Positions 36,401-46,500 of a stretch of DNA of 64,000 nt are shown here, one piece after another. The first letter of the stretch is position 1, and the number at the start of each line of letters is the position of its first letter. Origin of the DNA: Lentimicrobiaceae bacterium (lineage in GTDB: Bacteria; Bacteroidota; Bacteroidia; Bacteroidales; Lentimicrobiaceae); the NCBI GenBank assembly GCA_020636745.1, contig JACJXH010000002.1, positions 310,001 to 374,000 on the forward strand, written 5' to 3'. Both the position numbers and the translations under genes were made by a program. The notes under the pieces are model-generated. The model saw only the letters and a program-made list of their open reading frames with translations, did not search any database and had not been told where the DNA came from.

Positions 36401-37549
36401 ATAGCCTTTTCTGGTCAGTATCTCTCTGTGTGATTCAGATGAAGTTGTAATCATAAGCCTGACATTTGACGGAATGCTGTCAGGTATCCATTGTAAACGT
36501 TGGTTGTTGTTATCAGAAATGAGCTGGTCAACCCCGTCAATGGCAATAAGAACCGTTTTTTCTTTGGGTACAGCATTGAAAAAAGCACTGATTAAATCGC
36601 GCGGGCTTTCAACCTTTGCCGGAATCTGATACGGAATTTCAAACCGGCTTTTTAATTCCTGAGCTATAAACGCAGCCATTTTTTCAGGATTTGTGCTTGG
36701 TATGCTTACCCCGCAGGCATAAAAAACAGTATCAGTATTATCTATTGATCCGGCTGCAAAATTTGACAGCAACGCCGATTTACCTAAGCCTTTGGCCGCA
36801 AATATGGCAACACCGGTTTTTTCAGAAAGCAGTGTTTGTAATTCCTCAATTTTATGGTCGTAGTCTACAAAAAAACCGGTATGACTCGCCATAAATCCAA
36901 GATGATTCAGTTTTTCCCTTTCGTGCTCATCAGGGATTTCTTCTTCCGGAAAATCGATGGAAATCTGATGCCATAAATCCTCAAGAATATAATTTCCAAG
37001 AGTTTCAATGTCAGCATAGTTTCTGAACGGATATGTTCCGTCCTGTTTTATTTTTTCTTTCAGTGCGCTGAGCTTTCTTGCAGAAGTTTCATCCTGTTGA
37101 ATGTCATCAGCCCCTTCTTTGAAATAAAAGAATGCATTCCCATCCATATGGCGGTTGCGTAAAACACCATACTGTATCTCCATTTCGGTAATGCTAAGTC
37201 CCTGTTCTATGTCTTCTTTGGCCCATGGGTATTGCTCCAGAACCAGCTTTTGTTTTTGATATTCTTCCACAGAAGGGACCCAACCATATCGGTTCCCCAA
37301 AATCCCGATAAAATAAGGACGGCTTTTGTCAATTTCATTCAGGCAGATTTCAATGACGCGCCCTTCTTTCGACACCTCTTCGGGAATTCCCCACCTTAAA
37401 TCTACTTCCGTAAGTTCAACAAACCTGGCTTTGCATCTGCGCCTGAGCTCCGGAAAAATAATTTTCATCAAATGCTCCCTTTCATCCATCATATCGCTGA
37501 ATGTGGATGAAATGAAAATGCGGACATTGCGTTGCTTGTAATTCGTCAT
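33497..37549 (-). CDS. DUF4062-STAND (NACHT-like) NTPase with TPR repeats
   Basis: A 1350-residue cytoplasmic signal-transduction ATPase. Residues about 8-115 form a DUF4062 domain (VRIFISSTFSDMMDEREHL; VDLRWGIPEE; RPYFIGILGNRYGW). The STAND core has Walker A AKGLGKSAL (252-260), Walker B TVLIAIDGVDQ (332-342) and RLMITTSSE (364-372). A winged-helix-like region follows. From about 640 onward there are many TPR units; those at about 800-980 are 42-residue kinesin-light-chain-type repeats with alternating LGxxH motifs. STAND proteins of this layout act as ligand-triggered switches. It lies 160 nt downstream of the RyR gene and 12 nt upstream of the 222-residue gene. Confidence 0.9.
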   Translation of the reverse strand: MTNYKQRNVRIFISSTFSDMMDEREHLMKIIFPELRRRCKARFVELTEVDLRWGIPEEVSKEGRVIEICLNEIDKSRPYFIGILGNRYGWVPSVEEYQKQKLVLEQYPWAKEDIEQGLSITEMEIQYGVLRNRHMDGNAFFYFKEGADDIQQDETSARKLSALKEKIKQDGTYPFRNYADIETLGNYILEDLWHQISIDFPEEEIPDEHEREKLNHLGFMASHTGFFVDYDHKIEELQTLLSEKTGVAIFAAKGLGKSALLSNFAAGSIDNTDTVFYACGVSIPSTNPEKMAAFIAQELKSRFEIPYQIPAKVESPRDLISAFFNAVPKEKTVLIAIDGVDQLISDNNNQRLQWIPDSIPSNVRLMITTSSESHREILTRKGYPIVMLKPASSQAIRTMVINYLSHYSKQLPEKLLQKITGFALAGKPLILFTLLHELRIFGIHEELEAHISTYISNETTSDFFSTYLQRLENDYHSEEYKLKHILTSIALAKNGLTESELISILRISKLRWSQIYNVLDFHLINKNGKLSFVNPQLKEAIESRYFPGKTELNFYLQPVVSYFFDKFNRLTVSNNDEELPRIMEELPALAVKSGDTAMLRKVIGHLPSLLELFRKQNEELPGYLSILKPHYKLSEIFNESVEAYINSPASAEQKTEACFIAGHLIAAHDTPSEAIPLLQRVLELFNETRIKSAYLFEALKELAIIYSQLGSFEASAYILEHLLPYQYDENIADILDLLSQQYRHSGNHQIAEILLKDTIEFLTDRFGHKSLRVAIQYNNLGRLYDIGKQVELAEQNYTIAGEIINELLGPEHSLYQQIRSNTGILLMNHQRLDEALEVFESVLKIRHRLYGDMHRLTLKTMNSKGVCLSLMGRLNDALEVLSLTFEGQKQLLGESHNDTLITLSNIADIYQKGGEAEEAERLYREVLQRNINQYGEVHEQTINSAAGLAGLLASEGKTAEAIEMYEFLNRIQQSFYGNGHPWVRYSAFKLASLRMEANKFDKEDIYTLIDWKMNLAANSKEKNDTDAAEENYLEVYQLIHKHLDGNHPAIFEVLDNLAGIYHRLMEFEKAAFYCRELSGIATTLNDASHPAILEFKILEAFNLYKYGMRSESFGILAEMADFHEKLMNFPKEYITKMYREMLGYFNALRERIDKYNAEEQKFIELHGETNKLIEEAVAYYKQENYTAALSLLDKAIMLSNRMNADYAEPFTRAFNYKATILEQTEDYENALKTVHDGLSHLTMWNSELDPRTFFFYKSGGEILMNLKDHKKAFDYLRMAKKVNQRDEDFPNSNTLDLNTAVIAWFLDTEQFEDALQLIVESIPLSEKLNGTNHQMTEWLVNMRNEMISQN

Positions 37550-37709
37550 GGCTGATTAATATGTTTAATTCCTGTGTTTTGTTGTTGAAAAGAAATGTCA
37601 GAACGAAGTGTTCAAAAATTCTGATGTTGACCTTGCAGGGTGTGTTTATTCCGTTTATTTAACACACCTGGTTCAAGCATCAGTAGTTACAAACCGACGG
37701 AGCCAACTA

Positions 37710-39395
37710 TTATGGAGTAGTCTTTTTAACAATTTTATATCCTGTCTGATGTAACAGGTGCGGCATGTTGAGGATGGCATTCCTGTCATACTGTTTTATA
37801 GGTTCTGATAAGTCTTCGTAAGGAACCAGATCGGTGTGTATTTTATGTGCATCGTCGCGTTTTTCACCCAATTTCCAACCGTTACAGTATAAATAAGCAC
37901 ACCATCTGTTATGTTCGGCTTTGCTTAATGCTTCGAGCCTTTCATCATGTTGAAGTTCATATGCATTTCCGGCATTATCAAGAGGCACAGCAATACATCC
38001 CAGCGAACGTAGCTTAATCCACATATGGTCGGCTTGCTGCCGGTTACGGTTGCGTATTTCATCCGGTAAAATATCCCACGGACGGTGCGTGGGAATATCG
38101 GGGTTGATTTGTTGCAAATTCAGCAGATAGTCTCCATGAATGGTTTGTGCAAGTTTATCAATCGATTCATCTATCAGATTTGAGAAAACGCTTGCCTCGT
38201 CAGCAAGATTGATAAAACATGTGTTTTCATCCCTTATAAGAGAAGCTGCTGTTTGGTCGGTATCTGAAATGAATATCCTGGGAATTTTCTGAATTGCACG
38301 GTTTCTGCGTAATACTGAAAAAGCAAATAAAATCTTGCTGTCTTTTTCTTCTGTAATGTAAACGGCCGCAGCATTTCCTGAAAACTCATTTATTTCGTTT
38401 GCTTTCAGTGTATCAATATCAAGCGTGAATGTAAGTTGGTATTTTACTGCAAAATCATCAAACCCGTCCTGATTATCAGCAAACAGATATACTTTCAGTT
38501 TTTGGTGATTGATGTAATGGCTGTTCAGTGCCAGATTCATCAATAGCCTTTCGGTTATTTTATTATAGCCAATGATACAAATGCTTTTTTGGGCTTCTGC
38601 CACAGATATAACCGGGCTGTAAATATCCGGCGCATGTAAATGCATAATTCTGCGGATGGCAGTGTCCTTGTAATTTAAATAGCGGAATTTTAAGTATTTG
38701 TGATTTGATAATTCACTTTTAACCTGTTCGGTAATGCCAAGTTCGTAGCCATATTCGGCCCATTCCGGATTGTTAAAAACCAGAATGACGTCAATGGGTT
38801 TTACCAGTTCTTCTGCTTCAATGTTAAGGGCCAGTTCGCGGGCAACCATAAGAGACCGGGTATCACTTTCACATGAAACAATAAAGTAACGTGAAGCATA
38901 AAACCCTATTTTTTTCAATGCCTGACGATTCAGCTGCTCTACATTCATATGGAGCATTCTGTATGAATCATCATCATCTTCATTTTCATCAGATAATCCG
39001 GCATTAACCAGTACATACCTTTTAGCGGAAACCTGAGGGTCTTTGGCCAATCTCAGGTTGTTGACCGAATCACCATATATTATAATGTGTTCTTTATAGG
39101 ATTTTATTCGGTTTAATCTGATTTTATCGGAAAAAAGGTTCAGCATTCCCTGAATCACGGCTGTAGCCAGCGAAGCCGGAGCCAAAAACCGGGCAATGTT
39201 AAGCGGAAGATTGATAGGCTTAAAATCAAGGTTCGATTCCAGCAAAAAAAGCTGAATAACAGCATATGCCAAATCGGAAAAGTCAAAGGCAATTCCATTG
39301 ATGGTATAATACAACACATAACCAGTGGTAGCCAGTATGGCTGATATGGCCATCAGATACCATGAAATGTGTTTTCTGAAATGAGAAAAAGTCAT
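37710..39395 (-). CDS. Membrane protein with tandem TrkA-N-like Rossmann domains and RyR domain
   Basis: A 561-residue protein. Residues 1-95 resemble a two-helix channel module: a helix at about 11-32, a hydrophobic re-entrant-like stretch at about 38-54 (FDFSDLAYAVIQLFLLES), and a second helix at about 66-88. A TVGYG-type filter is absent. Two Rossmann-like domains follow, starting at HIIIYGDSVNN (103) and SICIIGYNKITERLL (271), as in TrkA/RCK proteins. The C-terminus (about 484-553) matches a prokaryotic RyR domain: LSKAEHNRWCAYLYCNGW, then RDDAHKIHTDLVPYEDLS and QYDRNAI. RyR is a small nucleotide- or ligand-binding domain named from ryanodine receptors. It is the first gene of the minus-strand cassette. 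Confidence 0.85.
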   Translation of the reverse strand: MTFSHFRKHISWYLMAISAILATTGYVLYYTINGIAFDFSDLAYAVIQLFLLESNLDFKPINLPLNIARFLAPASLATAVIQGMLNLFSDKIRLNRIKSYKEHIIIYGDSVNNLRLAKDPQVSAKRYVLVNAGLSDENEDDDDSYRMLHMNVEQLNRQALKKIGFYASRYFIVSCESDTRSLMVARELALNIEAEELVKPIDVILVFNNPEWAEYGYELGITEQVKSELSNHKYLKFRYLNYKDTAIRRIMHLHAPDIYSPVISVAEAQKSICIIGYNKITERLLMNLALNSHYINHQKLKVYLFADNQDGFDDFAVKYQLTFTLDIDTLKANEINEFSGNAAAVYITEEKDSKILFAFSVLRRNRAIQKIPRIFISDTDQTAASLIRDENTCFINLADEASVFSNLIDESIDKLAQTIHGDYLLNLQQINPDIPTHRPWDILPDEIRNRNRQQADHMWIKLRSLGCIAVPLDNAGNAYELQHDERLEALSKAEHNRWCAYLYCNGWKLGEKRDDAHKIHTDLVPYEDLSEPIKQYDRNAILNMPHLLHQTGYKIVKKTTP

Positions 39396-39503
39396 AAAGG
39401 GGAATTTTGATTATTTAAAGACTGTAATGCATACAACCAATGGAATATAAAATTCAGCCATAACGTTAAAATGGTTGCATAATGTGTATATTATTTGTTG
39501 ATG

Positions 39504-39556
39504 GTCATTCTATCATTATAAATGATATACAGGCATATAACCTGTACATGAATGAC
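39504..39556. repeat. Perfect three-way-junction inverted repeats
   Basis: Outer arms GTCATTC (39504-39510) and GAATGAC (39550-39556) enclose two adjoining hairpins. The first is TATCATT-ata-AATGATA (39511-39527); the second is TACAGG-catataa-CCTGTA (39528-39546). All 20 base pairs are perfect and only three bases (39547-39549) are unpaired at the junction. It starts 109 nt upstream of the RyR gene. It could be a structured RNA, a protein-binding site or a folded DNA element. Confidence 0.5.
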
Positions 39557-39937
39557 AATGAAACAGGGCTGTTTATGCATTTCATTATTAAGCAAGGCTT
39601 ATTTTGATGGCAGTAATGATACATCAGTTTCAAGTTTACCAAATTTATAAGAATATTTTTAAAGATGATTCAAAATTATATTTTTATTTACACAAAATCT
39701 GGTATGTGATTCAGGCGGTTCATTAAATGCCTTTAAATCAGTTGAATCTAATCATTTTAATTGACTTCTGAGTAACTGTATTGATTATGTACATCCCTTA
39801 ATTAAAATTATTGGCATTGAATTAAGTTTATCACGAATAATTAAATGTTGCTATGAAGTAATCCAACAGCGTTTGTTTCAGGTCATTAAAATAATTACCT
39901 CGCTTAAATAAGCTACACATGTATTGTTTTGCCTAAA

Positions 39938-39971
39938 TTTGTTGAATGAATGATATTATTTTGTACTTTCG
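39938..39971 (+). promoter_or_regulatory. Promoter candidate for the giant adhesin gene
   Basis: A -33 TTTG (39938-39941) and a -7 variant TACTTTCG (39964-39971) are separated by 22 nt, close to the Bacteroidota arrangement. An overlapping TAAATTTG (39934-39941) is a second -7-like match. The implied leader is about 535 nt. Confidence 0.45.
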
Positions 39972-39981
39972 CCTGTCAGTT

Positions 39982-40010
39982 GTGTTAAAAAGTTTTTTTA
40001 ACACTTTTTT
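39982..40010 (+). terminator. Promoter-proximal terminator-like hairpin
   Basis: Arms GTGTTAAAAA (39982-39991) and TTTTTAACAC (39995-40004) form a 10-bp stem with a 3-nt loop, followed directly by six T residues. It begins within about 10 nt of the predicted transcription start. It is AU-rich, so its termination strength is uncertain. Confidence 0.5.
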
Positions 40011-40440
40011 ACTGTAATTTATAATACCACTCTTGTTCTGAAAGAAATAAAATCTGAAAGTTAAATTTGAGATTTGATCAATTCAGAATAGGGGTAATGG
40101 CTTGTATGATTGTCTTTAGAGTATGTTTTTGAATTTTTTTACTATTAAAAAACACTTTTATGACGGCACTCCTTCCTTCAAAAACATTGTTAAATAGCGG
40201 CGACAAGGCCATTATTAAAACGTTGATGTTTATCCGAACGTTTATTTTATAAAAAAATAACCATTATTTCAGTTTCTACTGTTCCCTGTTTATTACTTAC
40301 TACTCCCTACTACAGTTCCTCTTCCGATTGAGATTGATGCTCCCGAACAGCTAAAATACTATTTTTTAACTGTCTAAAGAAAAGAAAGGAGGTCATTGGC
40401 AAACCACGAAAGCACAGTTTAGTACTGCTTTAGCAGTGTG

Positions 40441-40521
40441 ATGTTCCGTTTAGTAAATGAAAATTTTCTTTACAAGCGGACTAGTCCCTTAATACAAACT
40501 AAATCAATTAATTATGTTTAA
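40441..40521 (+). CDS. Possible 26-codon leader peptide overlapping the adhesin start
   Basis: An ATG-initiated frame of 26 codons whose TAA (40519-40521) overlaps the ATG of the giant gene (40514) in another frame, an arrangement compatible with translational coupling. The product (MFRLVNENFLYKR start) resembles no family. An isolated AGGAGG lies 48 nt upstream, too far to serve it. It could be chance; AT-rich DNA produces few stop-free frames of this length by accident but not none. Confidence 0.25.
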   Translation: MFRLVNENFLYKRTSPLIQTKSINYV

Positions 40522-43500
40522 GAAACCTACTTATTTACGATGGCTTGCCAGCTTATTGTTGGTAGCTCTTTGGGGTTCTGGTTATACTCAAGCACAGGAA
40601 CCGGGCAGAAACCCAAATGACAAAGCTGCGTTAACCCAAGAAATGAACGCTGTTGTTTTTGATAGCGATAGATTTTCTCAGGATAATCCTTCGCGGGAGG
40701 CAACAGCAACCTGTCCGACTACTCTTGCCGAAGGATTTGAAAGTACCACTTTCCCTCCTGCTGGTTGGAAAATCATCAATGGTGGTGGCGCAGGCACATG
40801 GGTTAGAAGTACTGCAAGTCCCAAAAGCGGACTTGCTTCGGCCTATATTTTGTTTAATTCAACAGCTCATAACGACTGGTTGATAACTCCAGCCCTTAAA
40901 CCTGTAGCTGGTAATACAACCTTCTCTTTTTGGTCTAAAAATGGATCTTCTTCATATACTGAAAGGTTCAATGTAAAATTGTCGACTACAGGAAACAATG
41001 AAGCGAATTTCACTGTTACTTTAGCTTCTAATGTTGGACCTGGTACAACCTATACACAGTATTCTTACGATTTATCTGCATATGTAGGACAAACTGTTTA
41101 TGTTGCTGTTCAGGCAATTTCAACTAATCAATTGTCTCTTTATTTAGACGATTTTATTGGTCCAAATCTTTATTCTTTCTATAATGGAGCTACTGCTCTC
41201 AGCTTTGGTCCAACATATGATCTGGGCACTTATACGAAGAATTATGAAATTACCAACTGTGGCACATCAACCTTGAATGTTTCTCAGGGAAGCATTTCAC
41301 CTGAGTTATCAATTGCGGGGTTGCCGCTAAGTCTTGCTGCTGGCGCATCTGCAAATATTCAGGTAACTTTTAACCCTGCCATTGCTGGTGCATATGCCGG
41401 TTCATTTGTATTAAATACAAACGATCCTATGAATTCATCTGTTACGGTGAATGTTTCATCTGTCGTTACAGCGGCGGTTGTGACTGAATCCTTTTTCCAG
41501 GATTTCAATGCGGTAGCGGATTTTTCATTACCAACTAACTGGTTAGGGAATTTTAGTGTTAGAGGTACTGGTGGATTAGTCAATTCAAAGCGACTGTCAA
41601 GAAACCTCTATGGAACTACAACTTCCAAGACTGGCCAATTTTCAACTCCTTTTGTGAACCTAACATTAAACTCAAAATTGAGTTTCAACTACAGAGCAGT
41701 TGAATTTTCTTCCTACCCTTCTACTGCAACTCCTGCTAATGAGATAGGCTTTACAGTATACATGAGTCTGGATTATGGAACTACATTTATCCCGATATAT
41801 GTATTTGACCCGCTAACCCACATAGAATCACTTCAATATGTTTTAAAAGAAGTTGATCTAAGTGCATATGCAGGCGAAACAGCAATGTTTTTATTCAGTG
41901 CTGAGGTCTTTCTTGGTGGAGATTTCTATCTAGATTTTGATGATATCAGCATGATCTCTGCCGTACCTGGTCTTGAGTTCCTTACACCAAATCTTTCCAT
42001 GGGCTATCGCCCGATTGGAGCCTGGATGGAACCTGCCAGATATGAACTGATAAACAATCCCGGTGAAGGCGATTTAAGTATCGTTGCTGCCGATATTGAC
42101 AACAGTTACAATGGCTTTGTTGATGTTGTTGCTCCTGCACTTCCTTATACCATTGCTTCAGGCGCAACCACCACAGCCTTTGGTTTAACAGCCTCAGAAG
42201 CTGCAGTTGCTCCCGGTGCATTTAATGGCACTTTTGCTGTTATTTATGGCGGTAACCGTGCAGCTTTAACAGCTACCTATGATGGAACAGCTTATGATCC
42301 TCCTATGGCTGATGTTGTAGAAACTGCTATTGATTTCGGCACTGTAGCTGCAACACCTGCTCCTGTTGAAGTACTTCAGGATGTAGATCATTCTCGTGAA
42401 TTATTTGGTCATTATAAAAATTACATTCTCCCGAATGATGTAGGTAATGGTCCACTCGAAAATGACTATGTCTATAAAATTACATTTGCAACAGATCAAC
42501 TTTTTTCAATTACAACTCCTGTTGCTTCTCCAAACATTGCCATTTATAATGAAGACTTTGATGGAGAACCTGGCCCAATGGCTCATAATGCCATATTCCA
42601 ACACTATGGTAGTTTTGTTGATTTCCCAATCTTTGCTGGTACATATTACTTTGTAGTTAGTGATGTAGTTGATTGGGTTAATTTTAATTATAGTGTTGCT
42701 GATATGCCGGTTCCGGATGCTGTTACTTATGTTTCACCCGCCGATGGCGCTGTGAACATTAATAACAACATGACGTTGAACTGGATATTTGGTGATTATA
42801 CTGATCAATATGAGTTGGTATTGGGTACTACCTATCCTCCATCAACCATTGTGGTTCCGTTTACATCTGACCTCGCTACTTCATATGTGCTGACAGGTTT
42901 ACAGCCCAATATGCAGTATTTCTGGCAGGTAAATGTGAAAAATACCCAGGGTACTACCTATGGTGATATCTGGGGTTTCACCACTACCATTGATGTACCA
43001 ACCGGATTGACTGTTACCGTTGTAGATCCTGCTCCTACTGTTCCAACATTAAGTGCAGTCATCAACTGGACAGGTCCTTCTGACCGTGCATTTATTGGTT
43101 ATAATGTTTACCGTAACGGAGTTAAATTAAATGCTACTCCGCTTACCGAGTCAACTTATACCGATGTTAACCTGGCCAGAAATACAACCTATTCCTACCA
43201 GGTAAGCAATGTGTTTGATGAAGGCGAATCAGCTAAAACAGCTGCCGTTTCCGTTACAACCAAAGGTGTAGGAACATTCAATGGCTTTGTTTACGATTTT
43301 CTCACCAATGACCCGATTGAAGGGGCAAGAGTAGATATTTCAGGGCCAGAAGGAAACTATAGTGTTTTAACTGCTGCCAATGGTGCATACAGTACTCAAG
43401 CCTATAGAGGTACCTATAGTATCACTGCAAGTGCTACCGACTACACCCCACAATCCCTTCCAGGTGTACTTTTAGCCCATGGTGCTACTGTTTCCAACGA

Positions 43501-46500
43501 TTTTTATCTGATGGAAGTACCTTATCCACTGGGTGAAGTTGTAGCCTTTGAATTGAACGACAATTCAGTTCAGGTAAGCTGGTCAGGTGTTACTCCGCTC
43601 GACCTGGTTATGATTACCCAAAATCCGGGCGCACCTGTTAACGGTTACTTCCAGTCTTTTGGTAATGGCTATGGCGTTGTTTATGATCTTTCAGATTATC
43701 CCGATGCCACCATTAACAGCATGAATTTCCATCATGCCTCCTGGGGTTTAACAGGTACATGGGCATATAAAATCCATGTTTATAACTGGGATACCAAAAC
43801 ACTTATCGGAACTTACGGTCCTTATAATACCACGGTTAACGATAACTGGGAATCAGGTGTAAATCTTGGAAATATATCTGCTGGTGGTGCTGAAATGGTT
43901 GCCATTATTATGGAGCCACTCGGAAATGATCCTTTGGATGCATATCCTGATTTATCATCGGATGATGCCATCAACCCACAAGGTTCAATATATGGTGCTT
44001 TGAGTAATCCGGCCGGTATGATTCCATCTGGTATTGGAAACTTCCTGATGGAACTCTACATCTACACTGCACAAGGCACAGTTGCATCTGCTCCACGTGT
44101 TGTTGATTTTGGAGAAGCTGTGAACGCTCCTAATCGCATGAATACCACCAATGAGGTTTCAAAGTCGGTGATTGAGCAAAGTGCACTTTCCGTCACAAAA
44201 GGTGAAGCATCACTTACCCACCGTACTGTTGCCGGCCCATCATTTGCTGAAGGAACTCGCGGCATCTTAAGCTATGATGTATGGCGCGAAAAAGTTTACC
44301 AGCCAGGTACACTTGAGTTAATTGGAAACACTGTTCAGCAGGACTTTGTTGATTTTGACTGGGGTATCCAGGATTGGGGCGTTTATCGCTGGGCTGTTAC
44401 TGTAAACTATGATTTAGGTCAGGTTTCAGCTCCCACTTTCTCCAATACACTTGACAAGGATATGTACACCACGGTTGATGTAGCTGTTACATTAAACTCA
44501 GGTGACAGTCCTGCAGGTACACAGGTAACCTTTACCAATACATCCGAGCCTGCTCTTGAACTCGTTTATGATGAAACCCTTGGCGGTTCAGGTCAGTTTA
44601 CCTGGGATATGTTCCGCAGAGGTGTTTATGATATCGAAGTATTCAAAGCCGGTTACACTTCAGTAAGCCTTTCTGGTGTTGAAATCTTTGACGAAGCCAG
44701 CTTTGAATGGCTGCTCGATGAAATTTTGGCTCCACCAACAGGTCTTTATGTAACTCCAACAGGTCTTGCCAGGTGGATGGGTGGCTCTTCACTGCCATTT
44801 ACTCCATTTATGGAAACTTTTGATGCAGGCGAAATCCCTGCAGGTTGGGTAGTTGAAACCGGTGAAGGTGCTAATGCAAGTGGTGCAAATTGGGCCATTG
44901 CCCAGCCAACTACTGCACGGCCTTTCACCAACACACCATATATGAAGGTTGATTCAGATGCCGGACCAAGTACAGGCCTGACACATTCATTGCTGTATAC
45001 ACCAGTTATTGATGCCAGCAATGCTGCAACTCTCTATCTTGAATTTGACCAATACTATAACTATTTTTCCAATGAATATGCTGACGTTGAGGTATATGAC
45101 GGAACTGACTGGGTGGTAGTATTGCATCAGGTTGCAGATATCGGATCATGGACTGTTCCGAATCATCAGGTCATTGATGTTTCAGCATATGCCAACGCTG
45201 CTTTCCAGGTTCGTTTTAATTATTACGCACCAGGGTGGAAATGGTACTGGTCAATTGACAATGTTGCACTCAATGAAGTGGTAACACGAGGCGCAGATCG
45301 CTCATTTGTGAACTACAAAGTATTCCACGATGGCGTTTTGGTTGCTGAAGTTGAAGATTCACAATATCAATATGGAACCAATGGCGAAGCCCTTGTGGAT
45401 GGCGAAACTTACCTTGCTGAAGTAGCTACTGTTTACAGTACTGGTCAGAGCGCAAGAGCTGCTTACACATGGACTTATATTGCCTGTGATAATTATGCTG
45501 TTCCTGGTAGCTTCACCGCTGCTCAGGTTGAAGGAACCCTTGATGTAGCTATCAACTGGACTATTCCAACAATCCCTGTTGGAGAAGACCAGATTGACTT
45601 TGCCCGCATTACCCGCGATGGTGAGGTTATTGCTGAAGTTGCTACTGCAGGTTATCTTGATGAAGATCTTGCATTGGGTACTTATGAATATTGCATCACC
45701 TTCGTTTATGAAAGTGGCGCTGAAACATGTCCTGCTACACTGTGTGAAACTGTTGATGTTACAGGTGGTGCATTCGTTAACGGTAACGTTAAAGAAGCTG
45801 CATATCTTGGCGGAAACAACATCGCCGGCGCTTCAGTTGTACTTACCAATGATGATGACAATAGCATTGTTTTCAGTTTCGTAACTGACGCATCAGGTAA
45901 CTATTCAGGTGAAGTACTTGCAGGTACCTATAACTATGAAGTAACAGCTGAAGGTTACATTACCGCTACCCTTGAGGGTGTTAGTGTACCAACCACTGCT
46001 ACTGTAACCCGTAATTTCGAACTGATGGAATTCCCGGCACCGGTTGAACTGGTTGTTGCCACCGAATTAAGCGATGCCGCTGTTCAGGTAACCTGGAGAA
46101 CCCCCGGAACCATTCTGTTTGAACCTACTACTGAAAACTTCAATAATGGTATGCCAGCTGACTGGACAATCGTTAGCGGAGGAACTACAGCCGACACTTG
46201 GGAACTCGTAACAAGTTATGGTGGAAGCACCCTTGATGGTACTCCATTTATGATTGTTGATTCTGATGGTGCCGGTATTGGTTCAATCCTCGACGAAATG
46301 CTCTACTCACCGGTAATTAATACCTTGGGTGCAGAAGAACTGTATCTTGAATTTGATCAGTATTATCGTCACCTTGGAACTGGCTCATACGGAAATGTTG
46401 ATGTATTCGACGGAACCGACTGGGTTAATGTTCTTAGCCAGACAGCTACTGCCGGCGCCTGGTCAGCACCAAATATGCAGTCAATTGATGTTACAGCTTA

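Larger units (their letters stand above)
39396..40513. other. 1.1-kb AT-rich intergenic region
   Basis: The largest non-coding gap of the window, between the divergent RyR gene and giant adhesin gene. It holds a nested inverted-repeat element (39504-39556), a promoter (39938-39971), a terminator-like hairpin (39982-40010), a hairpin at 40422-40439 and a possible leader peptide (40441-40521). The remaining parts show no gene, tRNA or known riboswitch. Confidence 0.6.

Noticed and set aside
39230..39240. GGTTCGATTCC, a perfect tRNA T-arm-like string
   Set aside because: It lies inside the RyR gene and no acceptor, D or anticodon arm can be built around it.
32816..39395. Reading the cassette as a phage or transposon insertion
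   Set aside because: No integrase, transposase, terminal repeats, att-like duplication or tRNA was found at either side.
40391..40440. GGCAAACC followed by CGAAAG, resembling part of a c-di-GMP-I riboswitch
   Set aside because: The P1b helix cannot form between the two motifs and the conserved GCAAAG segment is missing, so only short strings match.
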